From positions 1-45,057 of the forward strand of contig DYDE01000016.1 in assembly GCA_020718065.1 (NCBI GenBank): a stretch of 45,057 nt of DNA. The letters are read 5' to 3'. Of this stretch, positions 9,318 to 17,964 are shown piece after piece (position 1 is the first letter of the stretch; the number at the start of each line of letters is the position of its first letter). The translations under genes and the position numbers were made by a program. Below the pieces are notes generated by a model that saw only the letters and a list, made by a program, of their open reading frames with translations, had not been told where the DNA came from and made no database searches. Origin of the DNA: Marinifilum sp. GTDB lineage: Bacteria > Bacteroidota > Bacteroidia > Bacteroidales > CG2-30-32-10.

Positions 9318-11420
9318 ATGAAAAAAATTTACATTTATCTTAGTTTAATGCTTTTATCAGCATTTTCATTTTCGCAATGGGCATGGCAAAATCCTTTGCC
9401 ACAAAGTAATGATCTTTGGAATGTCTATTTTACCAATACAAACGTAGGTTATGCTGTTGGAAATATTGGAGGTATATTAAAAACAACAGATGAGGGCAAT
9501 AATTGGGTTGTTCAAATAAGCGGAACAACTAAAAACTTATGTTCTGTATACTTTACCAATGATAATACCGGTTATGCAGTAGGTTATTATGGAACTATTC
9601 TAAAAACCACTAATGGAGGGGCAAATTGGTCAAATCAAATCAGTGGAATAGGTGAACAATTATGGTCTGTATATTTTGCTGATGTTAATACGGGTTACGT
9701 GGTCGGTAATAATGGAAAAATACTAAAAACAACCAATGGAGGGGCAAATTGGTCAAATCAAATTAGTGGAATAGGTGAACATTTATGGTCTGTGTATTTT
9801 GCTGATGTTAATACGGGTTACGTGGTCGGTAATAATGGAAAAATACTAAAAACAACCAATGGAGGAACAAAATGGAATACACTAATATCCAACACGAATG
9901 TTGCCTTAAATTCGGTTTGTTTTACCGGTATCAATACCGGATATGTAGTAAGTGATCAAGGAGACATATTAAAAACGACAGATAGCGGAGCAAACTGGAT
10001 TTCTCAATCAGTAACATATTCATATTTAAATTCGATATATTTTATCAATGACGATACAGGTTATGTGGCAGGTGGCAATGGTGAAATTTTTAAAACCACT
10101 GATAGTGGGGAAAGCTGGCTACCTCAAATTACTAGTTTATTTTCCAGGTTATATGCTATTTTCTTTTCCAATGCAAGTAATGGTTATGCAGTTGGACAAG
10201 GAGGTGTTATATTAAAAACAAACGATGGTGGCAAAAACTGGAAGAATACAATTAATTCAAATAAAGATTTATTAGATGTTTATTTTACGAATGAATATAC
10301 TGGCTATGCTGTCGGTGGATTTACACATGCTCTTGAACCACCATATTCCTATACTGAAAGTAAAATTTTAAGAACAACAAATGGAGGAATTGATTGGACA
10401 GACCTGAAGTGTGATGCAAATAAGTATTTATATTCTGTTTACTTTACCAATGATAATACCGGTTATGTTGTAGGTGATAATGGAACTATTCTAAAAACCA
10501 CTAATGGAGGAACCAACTGGATATCACAAACCAGTGGCACAAATAAACATTTATATTCTGTTTATTTTACAGATTCTAATACTGGCTATGCAGTTGGAGG
10601 ATTAAATCTGTTTCATAATAAAAATGGAATCATTCTAAAAACGACCAATGGTGGCAATAATTGGGTAGTTCAAGCAAATCAATTAAGTGAATGGCTAGAG
10701 TCTATTTACTTTATCGATGCCAATATTGGTTATGTGGCTGGAGGAAAGGGAAATATCTTAAAAACAACTAATGGTGGAACGAACTGGGCATCTCAAATAA
10801 GTGGAACAAATATAAACTTAAATTCTATCGTATTTCCTGAAATCAATACAGGTTATGCGGTTGGATGGGATGGGGTAATTTTAAAAACAACAAATGGAGG
10901 AACAAACTGGTTGACACAATCAAGTGGAGTATTAAACTGGTTTGAATCAGTTTACTTTTCTGATACAAATACTGGTTATGTAGTAGGTGACTGGGGGATA
11001 ATTTTAAAAACAACAAATGGAGGAACAAACTGGATAAACCAAGAAAGTGGGGCACAAAATTTTTTAGCTGATATACACTTTACTGAAGCAAATATAGGCT
11101 ATGTGGTTGGCGGATTTGGGACCATTCTTAAAACAACCAACGGAGGTGCTTCTTTTGTTGAAGAAAAAAAATTACAGGAATCCATTTTTAATCTTTATCC
11201 CAATCCTTCAAACAACAAAATCACCATTTCAGTCATTAGAGATTCTCAAAAGAAAATGATTGTAAGTATTTATAATATACAAGGCGAGCAGATATTATAC
11301 AATACTTTTAACAATCAAAACTCAGTGGAATTGGATGTGAGTTCTTTGGCAAAGGGAGTTTATTTGGTTAAAATACAAAGCAAGGAAGGATTTGGAGTTA
11401 AGAAGTTGGTAGTAGAATAG
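9318..11420 (+). CDS. T9SS-sorted YCF48/BNR-like repeat protein
   Basis: 14 copies of an approximately 41-aa NTGYVVGxxGxILKTTNGGxNW repeat; C-terminal NLYPNPSNNKITISV...AKGVYLVKI sorting domain; start trimmed to MKKIYIYLSLMLLSAFSFS. Confidence 0.88.
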   Translation: MKKIYIYLSLMLLSAFSFSQWAWQNPLPQSNDLWNVYFTNTNVGYAVGNIGGILKTTDEGNNWVVQISGTTKNLCSVYFTNDNTGYAVGYYGTILKTTNGGANWSNQISGIGEQLWSVYFADVNTGYVVGNNGKILKTTNGGANWSNQISGIGEHLWSVYFADVNTGYVVGNNGKILKTTNGGTKWNTLISNTNVALNSVCFTGINTGYVVSDQGDILKTTDSGANWISQSVTYSYLNSIYFINDDTGYVAGGNGEIFKTTDSGESWLPQITSLFSRLYAIFFSNASNGYAVGQGGVILKTNDGGKNWKNTINSNKDLLDVYFTNEYTGYAVGGFTHALEPPYSYTESKILRTTNGGIDWTDLKCDANKYLYSVYFTNDNTGYVVGDNGTILKTTNGGTNWISQTSGTNKHLYSVYFTDSNTGYAVGGLNLFHNKNGIILKTTNGGNNWVVQANQLSEWLESIYFIDANIGYVAGGKGNILKTTNGGTNWASQISGTNINLNSIVFPEINTGYAVGWDGVILKTTNGGTNWLTQSSGVLNWFESVYFSDTNTGYVVGDWGIILKTTNGGTNWINQESGAQNFLADIHFTEANIGYVVGGFGTILKTTNGGASFVEEKKLQESIFNLYPNPSNNKITISVIRDSQKKMIVSIYNIQGEQILYNTFNNQNSVELDVSSLAKGVYLVKIQSKEGFGVKKLVVE

Positions 11421-11455
11421 CTTTAATAAATTCGCTAAACTATTAATAGTATAAA

Positions 11456-11490
11456 CAAAGAAACCATCGTTTCATGCGATGGTTTCTTTG
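11456..11490. terminator. Bidirectional terminator hairpin
   Basis: Perfect 14-bp arms CAAAGAAACCATCG/CGATGGTTTCTTTG, 7-nt loop, between convergent genes. Confidence 0.8.
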
Positions 11491-11515
11491 CTTTATTTAT
11501 ACGTTTTTTAATATT

Positions 11516-13570
11516 TTACCAAATATTTGCTCTGCTATTAATGTCTTTAAACAATTTATCTGCTGAAGTTATTTCGGGAAATGCAGCATAGAATTCAGGC
11601 ATATTATAAACTATGCCCAATACTCTGAATTTTGCAGGAGAATGTACATCTTCCTTCACCAATCGTACCATTGCTTTGTCACGAATGTTCTTTTTCCAAA
11701 CCTGTGCATAGCTTAAAAAGAATCTTTGATTTGGAGTGAATCCTTCAATTTTGGTATCTTTATTTTTTGCTTCATCGGTCAATTGAAATGCAGCATACGA
11801 AATGGTTAAACCACCCAGATCGGCAATATTTTCACCAAGGGTTAGTCTTCCATTCAATTTAATGGTATCAATAGCTACAATATTGTTGAATTGTTCCACC
11901 AAAACATCTGCTCTTTTATTAAACTCATCTGCATCAGACTTTGTCCACCAATCGCGAAGATTACCTGTTTTATCAAATTGTCTGCCTTGGTCATCAAACC
12001 CATGGGTCATTTCGTGTCCGATAATAGCACCAATTGCACCATAATTTGCAGCATCATCTGCATTCATATCAAAGAAAGGCGGTTGCAAAATCCCGGCTGG
12101 GAAAACAATTTCATTTTTATCAGGACTATAGTAAGCATTCACCGTTTGAGGTGTCATTTCCCATTCATTCTTATCAACTGGTTTTCCAATTTTATTCATT
12201 TCAAATGCTGTATTAAACTTGCTTGCTTCAAGCACATTTTCAAGATAGGATGTTTTTGTAATGTTGATACCCGAATAATCTTTCCATAAGTCTGGATATC
12301 CTATTTTAAAATTCATGCCATTCAATTTTTCAATAGCTTCAATTTTTGTAGCACTGCTCATCCATGCAAGATTCTCAATCCTGACTTTCATGGCTTTTTT
12401 CAGATTTAAAACGAGTTCTGTCATTCTTTTTTTGGCAGCTGGTGGAAAATATTTTTCAACGAAAAGTTGTCCAAGCAATTCTCCCAATGCACCATCTGTT
12501 TCATTTAAAACTCTTTTCCATCTTGGACGTATGGTTTTTTGTCCATATAGATAGGTCCCATAAAACTCAAAACGAGCAGTAATAAAGTCTTTAGTAAGAT
12601 AAGAAGCATAACTATTGAGTAAATTCCATTTAAGAATTATTTTCCAATCATTAACACTGGTTTCTTTTAGTATCGTATTAAATCCTTCGATAAACTTTGG
12701 CTGACATATATTTATTTCATTAATTTCAGGATGCTTTAATGTGGTAAATAATAATTTCCAATTATAATTGGGGCAGAGCTTTTCTAATTCAATAATGGTC
12801 ATTTTATTGTATCTCTTATTAGGATCTCTGTTTTCAAGTCTGGTGTTTGACACCAATGCAAATTTCTTTTCAATATTGAAAATGATTTCTGCATTTTTAA
12901 CAGCTTCAGTTTCTACAACACCTCCAAGAACTAATATTTTTGATATGAACTTTTTATATTCTTTTTGGATTTCTATGGTAGTTTCATCTTCATTTACGTA
13001 ATAGTCTCTGTCAGGTAAATTCATTCCCCCTTCCCAAAGTTGGGCAATTACCATATTGCTGTTTTTTTGATCGGGTGATGCAAAAATTGTAAAAAAAGGG
13101 TTGCTTCCGAATGTTGCATAATGTGCACTCACCTTTTCAACATCATTTATTGTTTTTATGCTGTTGATCAAATCAAATTCTTTTTTTAAAGGAGTAGCAC
13201 CTGCTTTATCAATTGCTATAGTATCCATACCTGCCAGATAAAAGTCTCTAATTTTTTGGGCACTACTGCCTTTTGGTGCAGTGGTATTTTTTACAGTTTC
13301 TTCCATTATATCTTTAAGGGCAAACTGATTAAAATCATCCAATTCTTCACCAGATCCATACATTATTTTATCATCTGGTATGGGATGGTTTTTCAACCAA
13401 CCTCCATTGGCATACTGAAAAAAATCATCACCAGGTTTTACACTTAAATCCATATTGGTTTTTGATAACACTTGAGGTTTGTTTACTGTTTGGGAGTTCA
13501 ACTTTTGATTAAACATACACATTATTGACATACTCATAACAATAGTGCTAATTAAAATTTTGTTTTGCAT
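11516..13570 (-). CDS. M13 family metallopeptidase (neprilysin/PepO-like)
   Basis: GAIIGHEMTHGFDDQG (HExxH), ENIADLGGL, INSRANIW C-terminus; signal peptide. Confidence 0.95.
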   Translation of the reverse strand: MQNKILISTIVMSMSIMCMFNQKLNSQTVNKPQVLSKTNMDLSVKPGDDFFQYANGGWLKNHPIPDDKIMYGSGEELDDFNQFALKDIMEETVKNTTAPKGSSAQKIRDFYLAGMDTIAIDKAGATPLKKEFDLINSIKTINDVEKVSAHYATFGSNPFFTIFASPDQKNSNMVIAQLWEGGMNLPDRDYYVNEDETTIEIQKEYKKFISKILVLGGVVETEAVKNAEIIFNIEKKFALVSNTRLENRDPNKRYNKMTIIELEKLCPNYNWKLLFTTLKHPEINEINICQPKFIEGFNTILKETSVNDWKIILKWNLLNSYASYLTKDFITARFEFYGTYLYGQKTIRPRWKRVLNETDGALGELLGQLFVEKYFPPAAKKRMTELVLNLKKAMKVRIENLAWMSSATKIEAIEKLNGMNFKIGYPDLWKDYSGINITKTSYLENVLEASKFNTAFEMNKIGKPVDKNEWEMTPQTVNAYYSPDKNEIVFPAGILQPPFFDMNADDAANYGAIGAIIGHEMTHGFDDQGRQFDKTGNLRDWWTKSDADEFNKRADVLVEQFNNIVAIDTIKLNGRLTLGENIADLGGLTISYAAFQLTDEAKNKDTKIEGFTPNQRFFLSYAQVWKKNIRDKAMVRLVKEDVHSPAKFRVLGIVYNMPEFYAAFPEITSADKLFKDINSRANIW

Positions 13571-14166
13571 AAATAAATAGTTTTATAATTTAATTAATTA
13601 TTATTGTTTATTTTAATTTCTTCTTTTAACATTTTCCAGCATCCCCTATTGTGAGGGAATGTGGAAAATATTAAGTTGATATGAAAAAGCATTATTCTTG
13701 GAACAAATTTGATAATAATTAAATTGTTTTTAAAATGAAATCTACCATTTTGTTAAAATAATCGATGATTGCATTTGTTAAAATAAATGCCATTTAAAAT
13801 GGAAATATTTTAAACTATTTAGTAAAAACAAAACCACCAAGACTCTCAGTTAAACTCCTTTGAGAAAATAAAAAATTATCTGCATACTATATTAATAATT
13901 AAAACAAAAATGCTTTTCAACAATTGAAACTTTAGTAAGAGGTTATATTAAAAATATTTATCAGTAAATATTGTTAAAGCCTTATATATTTCATTCATAC
14001 AAACCACGACATAAAGGTCGTAGCAATATTGTTAATAGCTCTTACATTTAAATTGAGGAAAAAAACAATAGATTAGGACTTAACCCTAATACGATATTCT
14101 TGTAAAACTAATTTTATGCGAAATCCACTGCATCAAATTAATTATCTTCAAAACGCTTTATAGCAA

Positions 14167-14280
14167 AATTCCTATGCTAAAATTCTTCCCAGCAAAACGC
14201 CGGAATAAATTCTTACGTCAAAATGTTCTCTGGGAATTTCCCAGAATAAATTCTTACGTCAAATAGTTCTCTGGGAAATT
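14167..14280. repeat. Three-unit tandem repeat, 41-bp period, in a gene-free gap
   Basis: AATTCcTAtGctAAAAT..(14167), AATTCTTACGTCAAAATGTTCTCTGGGAA(14208), AATTCTTACGTCAAATAGTTCTCTGGGAA(14249); embeds dyad TCTGGGAA-T-TTCCCAGA. Confidence 0.65.
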
Positions 14281-14725
14281 AAAAGTCAAGGGGCATTTAT
14301 TCATGCTTTTGTTTTATTTAGTGTTTAGGATTCGCATTGCATAATTGTAAAGCTGTCTGGAACATTGTTGATTATGCGAATAAACACAACAATATAAGAG
14401 TATTTTGAGCCTTAAAAACATAGGTTTTTTATAATAATATTAGAAATAGGATTAAGTAATAAAATAAATTTGTTCTTTGAAGTCGTTTAAATGTTTGTCT
14501 CGAAGCATTTAAGATTTTCATGAATTCTTGGTGTTCCTGCCTTCCGAAAAGGTCGGTTTGTTTTGTAGAAAAAAAATCTTAAAAAACATATTGATATGAA
14601 ATCTTTTAAATTAATAACCTTTTTGAATTATAAATTTCAAACAACCTCTAAGTAAACAACTTTTGTTTTATCACATGCAACTATAAAAATCAGACCAATC
14701 AATCAAAAGCATCTGCAATAAAATT

Positions 14726-15052
14726 TCAATCATTATTAAGCATTCTATTATTAAGAAAAGAAAGGGCAACTGAATTTATTTCTCCAGAATACCCTTTATA
14801 AACCTTTATTCCAAATTTAATACAAACCTCTTCGGCATAATCAGGTATTGAGCCTGCAAGCATAATAGTTACTCCTTTCTGTTGCATAATTAAAGGAATA
14901 TTATTTTTGCAATCGCAACCCTGAGGTGTACATAATATTTCCGAATCAATAATTTTGATGGATGCATTAACTGAAAATATTGTAAAGACTTCACAATAAT
15001 TTAAGTTTTCGTCAAGTAAACTACCAATAGTTGGTATTACGATCTTCATCAT
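14726..15052 (-). CDS. NifX/NifB-like dinitrogenase Fe-Mo cofactor-binding family protein (divergent)
   Basis: MKIVIPTIGSLLDENLNYCEVFTIF..QGCDCKNNIPLIMQQKGVTIMLAGSI; shares fold motifs with 17534..17920 but lacks the HFGH segment. Confidence 0.8.
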   Translation of the reverse strand: MMKIVIPTIGSLLDENLNYCEVFTIFSVNASIKIIDSEILCTPQGCDCKNNIPLIMQQKGVTIMLAGSIPDYAEEVCIKFGIKVYKGYSGEINSVALSFLNNRMLNND

Positions 15053-15123
15053 AATGATTTTTCCTTTCTTTAATTTATAATTGAGAATGAAAATCTGAAA
15101 GAATAAAAGATAGTGCTAAAATT

Positions 15124-15527
15124 TCATGCTAACTGACTGAAATGTTCTTTAAAACCAATAGGAATAGGTTTGTTTGAATCATCAATTGCTGCAAAAGTAA
15201 AAAGTGCATTGACAGCTTTTTGTCTGTTTTCAGTATACATATCTTCAATATAAATTTCTACCTGAACTTCGATAGTTGCATTTTTTGTTTTGAAAATTTT
15301 ACCAATAATCTCTGCAATAGTGCCCGATTTAACAGGAAGAAGAAATTGCACTTTATCAGATGAAACGGTTACCATTTTTTTCTAGTGAAGCGTGTTGCTG
15401 TGATATAAGCTACTTCATCCATCCATTGCATGGCGGTTCCTCCAAATAAAGTGTCATGGTCATTTAAGGTGGAAGGAAAAATGACTTTAAACTGTCTTGT
15501 TTCAGATTTTTTTATACTATCATTCAT
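15124..15527 (-). CDS. Acyl-CoA thioesterase (hotdog), split into two frames at an A7 run; -1 slip restores the full-length product
   Basis: ORF 15369..15527 (MNDSIKKSETRQFKVIFPSTLNDHDTLFGGTAMQWMDEVAYITATRFTRKK) and ORF 15124..15375 (MVTVSSDKVQFLLPVKSGTIAEIIGKIF...) form one contiguous hotdog domain. Confidence 0.75.
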
Positions 15528-15531
15528 GATG

Positions 15532-15565
15532 AAAATTATTTTGTACAAACGTACAAAATAATTTT
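15532..15565. promoter_or_regulatory. Perfect 15-bp inverted repeat, putative operator
   Basis: AAAATTATTTTGTAC-AAAC-GTACAAAATAATTTT in a divergent intergenic region. Confidence 0.7.
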
Positions 15566-15594
15566 TGATTATGAACGTAAGTTCATTATCTTTG
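15564..15594 (+). promoter_or_regulatory. Bacteroidetes-type promoter with operator dyad in the spacer
   Basis: TTTG (15564-15567)-N19-TATCTTTG (15587-15594), matching TTTG/TAnnTTTG; dyad ATGAAC-GTAA-GTTCAT at 15571-15586. Confidence 0.65.
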
Positions 15595-15634
15595 TCAAAA
15601 TATTTATTAAATAGTTTTATAATTATAATAAATA

Positions 15635-16060
15635 ATGGCAAGACCAGAGAAAAACAGAAAAATTTGTCAACCACCAAAAATGAAAGGATTTAAACCTTTT
15701 GGCATACCATCCTGTAAAATTGAGACCATCAGGTTGACATTTGAAGAATATGAGAGCATCAGATTGGTGAATTACGAAATGTTGCCTCAGGAAAATGCTG
15801 CAGAACAGATGAATGTTTCGCGACCAACTTTGACCCGCATCTATAATAAGGCATTAAAAATCATTGCAAAAGCATTTGTTGAAGGGAAAGCCGTAGAAAT
15901 TGAAGGGGGTAATTATCAATTTGAACAAGACTGGTTTAGGTGTAAGAAATGCCACAAACTTATAGAAGGACTTGATAATCATGTTAAATGTGAAAAATGT
16001 CCATTTTTTGATGAAAACGAATTGATAAGTTTAAATCAAATAGTAAAGAATAATAAATAA
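15635..16060 (+). CDS. DUF134 family HTH protein with C-terminal zinc-ribbon-like CxxC pairs
   Basis: MARPEKNRKICQPPKMKGFKPFG..IRLTFEEYESIRLVNYEMLPQENAAEQMNVSRPTLTRIYNKAL; CKKC...CEKC. Confidence 0.92.
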   Translation: MARPEKNRKICQPPKMKGFKPFGIPSCKIETIRLTFEEYESIRLVNYEMLPQENAAEQMNVSRPTLTRIYNKALKIIAKAFVEGKAVEIEGGNYQFEQDWFRCKKCHKLIEGLDNHVKCEKCPFFDENELISLNQIVKNNK

Positions 16061-16109
16061 ACATTCAATCACACAATTTAAAATAAAATAACATATAAAA
16101 GTTTACAAA

Positions 16110-17291
16110 ATGAATAAAGAAAATTCAGGTTTTAGTACCAAATTAATTCATGCAGGGGAAATACAAGATCAGTTCGGGTCAGCTACAGTACCAATTTATC
16201 AAACTTCAACATTTTCATTTAAAAGTGCCGAAGAAGGAGCAAAATGTTTTGCAGGAGAAAGTGACGGATACATTTATACACGAATAGGAAACCCAACCAT
16301 CAATGCTTTAGAAGAACAAATTGCCATATTGGAAAATGGGTATGGAGCAATTGCAGTAAGTTCCGGAATGGCAGCTGCAACAACTATTTATCTTTCATTG
16401 TTAAGCTCAGGCGATCACATTGTGAGTACTGATGCCATATATGGGCCTGCCCGTGGTGTAATGGAAAAACAATTTGTCAGGTTTGGTTTTCAATCTACTT
16501 ATATCAATACTACAGATGTTGAAGCAATAGAAAAAGCGATACGTCCCAACACCAAGGTTTTGTATATAGAAACACCGGCCAATCCAACCATGGACATTAC
16601 AGATTTGAAAGCTTGTGCAGAAATTGCCCATAAACATAAAATTTTATTAGTTGTGGATAATACTTTTTGCAGTCCATATTTGCAAAATCCACTGGATTTG
16701 GGAGCAGATGTTGTTTTTCATTCAATGACGAAATTCATTAATGGACATGCTGATATAGTTGCTGGTATAATTATTACCAAAGAAAAAAATCTATATCATC
16801 AGTTAAGGACGATGATGATCAATATGGGTTGCAACATGGACCCACATCAGGCATATATGGTATTGAGAGGGTTGAAAACTTTAGCTATCCGTATAGACAG
16901 AGCGCAAGAAAATGCGATGAAAGTTGCCGAATTTCTTGAAAAACATCCAAAAGTAGCATGGTTAAAATACCCTGGATTAAAATCACATCCACAATATGAA
17001 TTGGGAAAGAAACAAATGAAAGGCGATGGTTCGATGATCAGTTTTGGGTTAAAATCAGGTTATGAAGGTGCAAAAACATTAATGAACCATGTTCATCTGG
17101 CACTTTTAGCAGTTTCGTTAGGAGGTGTGGAAACACTCATACAACATCCTGCCTCTATGACCCACTCAAAAGTTTCGAAGGAGGATAAACAAAAAGCGGG
17201 TATTACTGACGATTTGATTCGATTTGCAGTTGGTATTGAGGATGTAAATGATATAATTGAAGATCTAAAACAAGGATTAGAAAAATGCTAA
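16110..17291 (+). CDS. Trans-sulfuration PLP enzyme, methionine gamma-lyase-like
   Basis: GFSTKLIHAG, YTRIGNPTINALEEQIAILE, SGMAAATT, VVDNTFCSPYLQNPLDLGADVVFHSMTKFINGH (PLP lysine). Confidence 0.92.
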   Translation: MNKENSGFSTKLIHAGEIQDQFGSATVPIYQTSTFSFKSAEEGAKCFAGESDGYIYTRIGNPTINALEEQIAILENGYGAIAVSSGMAAATTIYLSLLSSGDHIVSTDAIYGPARGVMEKQFVRFGFQSTYINTTDVEAIEKAIRPNTKVLYIETPANPTMDITDLKACAEIAHKHKILLVVDNTFCSPYLQNPLDLGADVVFHSMTKFINGHADIVAGIIITKEKNLYHQLRTMMINMGCNMDPHQAYMVLRGLKTLAIRIDRAQENAMKVAEFLEKHPKVAWLKYPGLKSHPQYELGKKQMKGDGSMISFGLKSGYEGAKTLMNHVHLALLAVSLGGVETLIQHPASMTHSKVSKEDKQKAGITDDLIRFAVGIEDVNDIIEDLKQGLEKC

Positions 17292-17322
17292 TATTTCAGA
17301 ACCTTTACTAAAATTACACATT

Positions 17323-17532
17323 ATGCCAAAATTAGACCACACAGGACCAGAAGGTAAGGGTCCAAAAACAGGAAGAAAGCTCGGTAAATGCCATAAAAAC
17401 GAAACCGATTTTAAAGAATCCGGCGAATTGGGAATTGGACAAGGGGAACGCCGACATGCAAAGGATTCAAATTCACAAGGTAAAGGAAAACGACTAAATT
17501 ATTTTAAAACATTATTAAAAAAAGGAGAATAA
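17323..17532 (+). CDS. DUF5320-like small protein
   Basis: MPKLDHTGPEGKGPKTGRKLGKC N-terminal Gly/Pro motif. Confidence 0.7.
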   Translation: MPKLDHTGPEGKGPKTGRKLGKCHKNETDFKESGELGIGQGERRHAKDSNSQGKGKRLNYFKTLLKKGE

Positions 17533-17533
17533 A

Positions 17534-17920
17534 ATGAAAATTGCAGTACCGGTAACTGAAAATTACCAAATTGATGACCATTTTGGTCATTGTGAATATT
17601 ATGGAATATATACTATTTCAGAAAAAAATGAAATAACAAATGTTGAAAAATTAGAATCGGTACAAGGATGTGGTTGCAAATCGAATATAGCTACTGTGCT
17701 ATATGAAAATGGAGTGACCATTATGCTTGCAGGTGGAATAGGAGGCGGTGCAATAAATGTTTTAAACAGCGTTGGAATAGAAGTTATACGCGGTTGTTCT
17801 GGAAATGCAACAGAGGTTGTAAAATTATTTATTGAAGGAAATATCAGTGATAGTGGTTCTAATTGCCAACAACATGAAAATCATCATGAAAATGGACAGA
17901 ACCATGTTTGTAATCATTAA
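17534..17920 (+). CDS. NifX/ORP-like iron-molybdenum cofactor-binding family protein with His/Cys-rich tail
   Basis: MKIAVPVTENYQIDDHFGHCEYYGIYTI..QGCGCKSNIATVLYENGVTIMLAGGIGGGAINVL..; tail CQQHENHHENGQNHVCNH. Confidence 0.9.
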   Translation: MKIAVPVTENYQIDDHFGHCEYYGIYTISEKNEITNVEKLESVQGCGCKSNIATVLYENGVTIMLAGGIGGGAINVLNSVGIEVIRGCSGNATEVVKLFIEGNISDSGSNCQQHENHHENGQNHVCNH

Positions 17921-17964
17921 CATTTGAGTTGTATTTTACTTTTCATCCTTAAAAATTTGCAATA

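Noticed and set aside
9612-9870. CRISPR-like direct repeats in the 9.3-11.4 kb gene
   Set aside because: Repeat length and phase correspond to 41-aa protein blades; no spacer structure.
11802-13447. Several plus-strand ORFs opposite the M13 peptidase
   Set aside because: Antisense shadows of a well-supported coding gene with no recognisable domains.
14167-14280. CRISPR array at the 41-bp repeats
   Set aside because: Only three units, contiguous without variable spacers, and no cas genes in the window.
16652-16660. Perfect DnaA box TGTGGATAA
   Set aside because: Lies inside the gamma-lyase coding sequence (VVDN codons), single copy, no cluster; likely chance.
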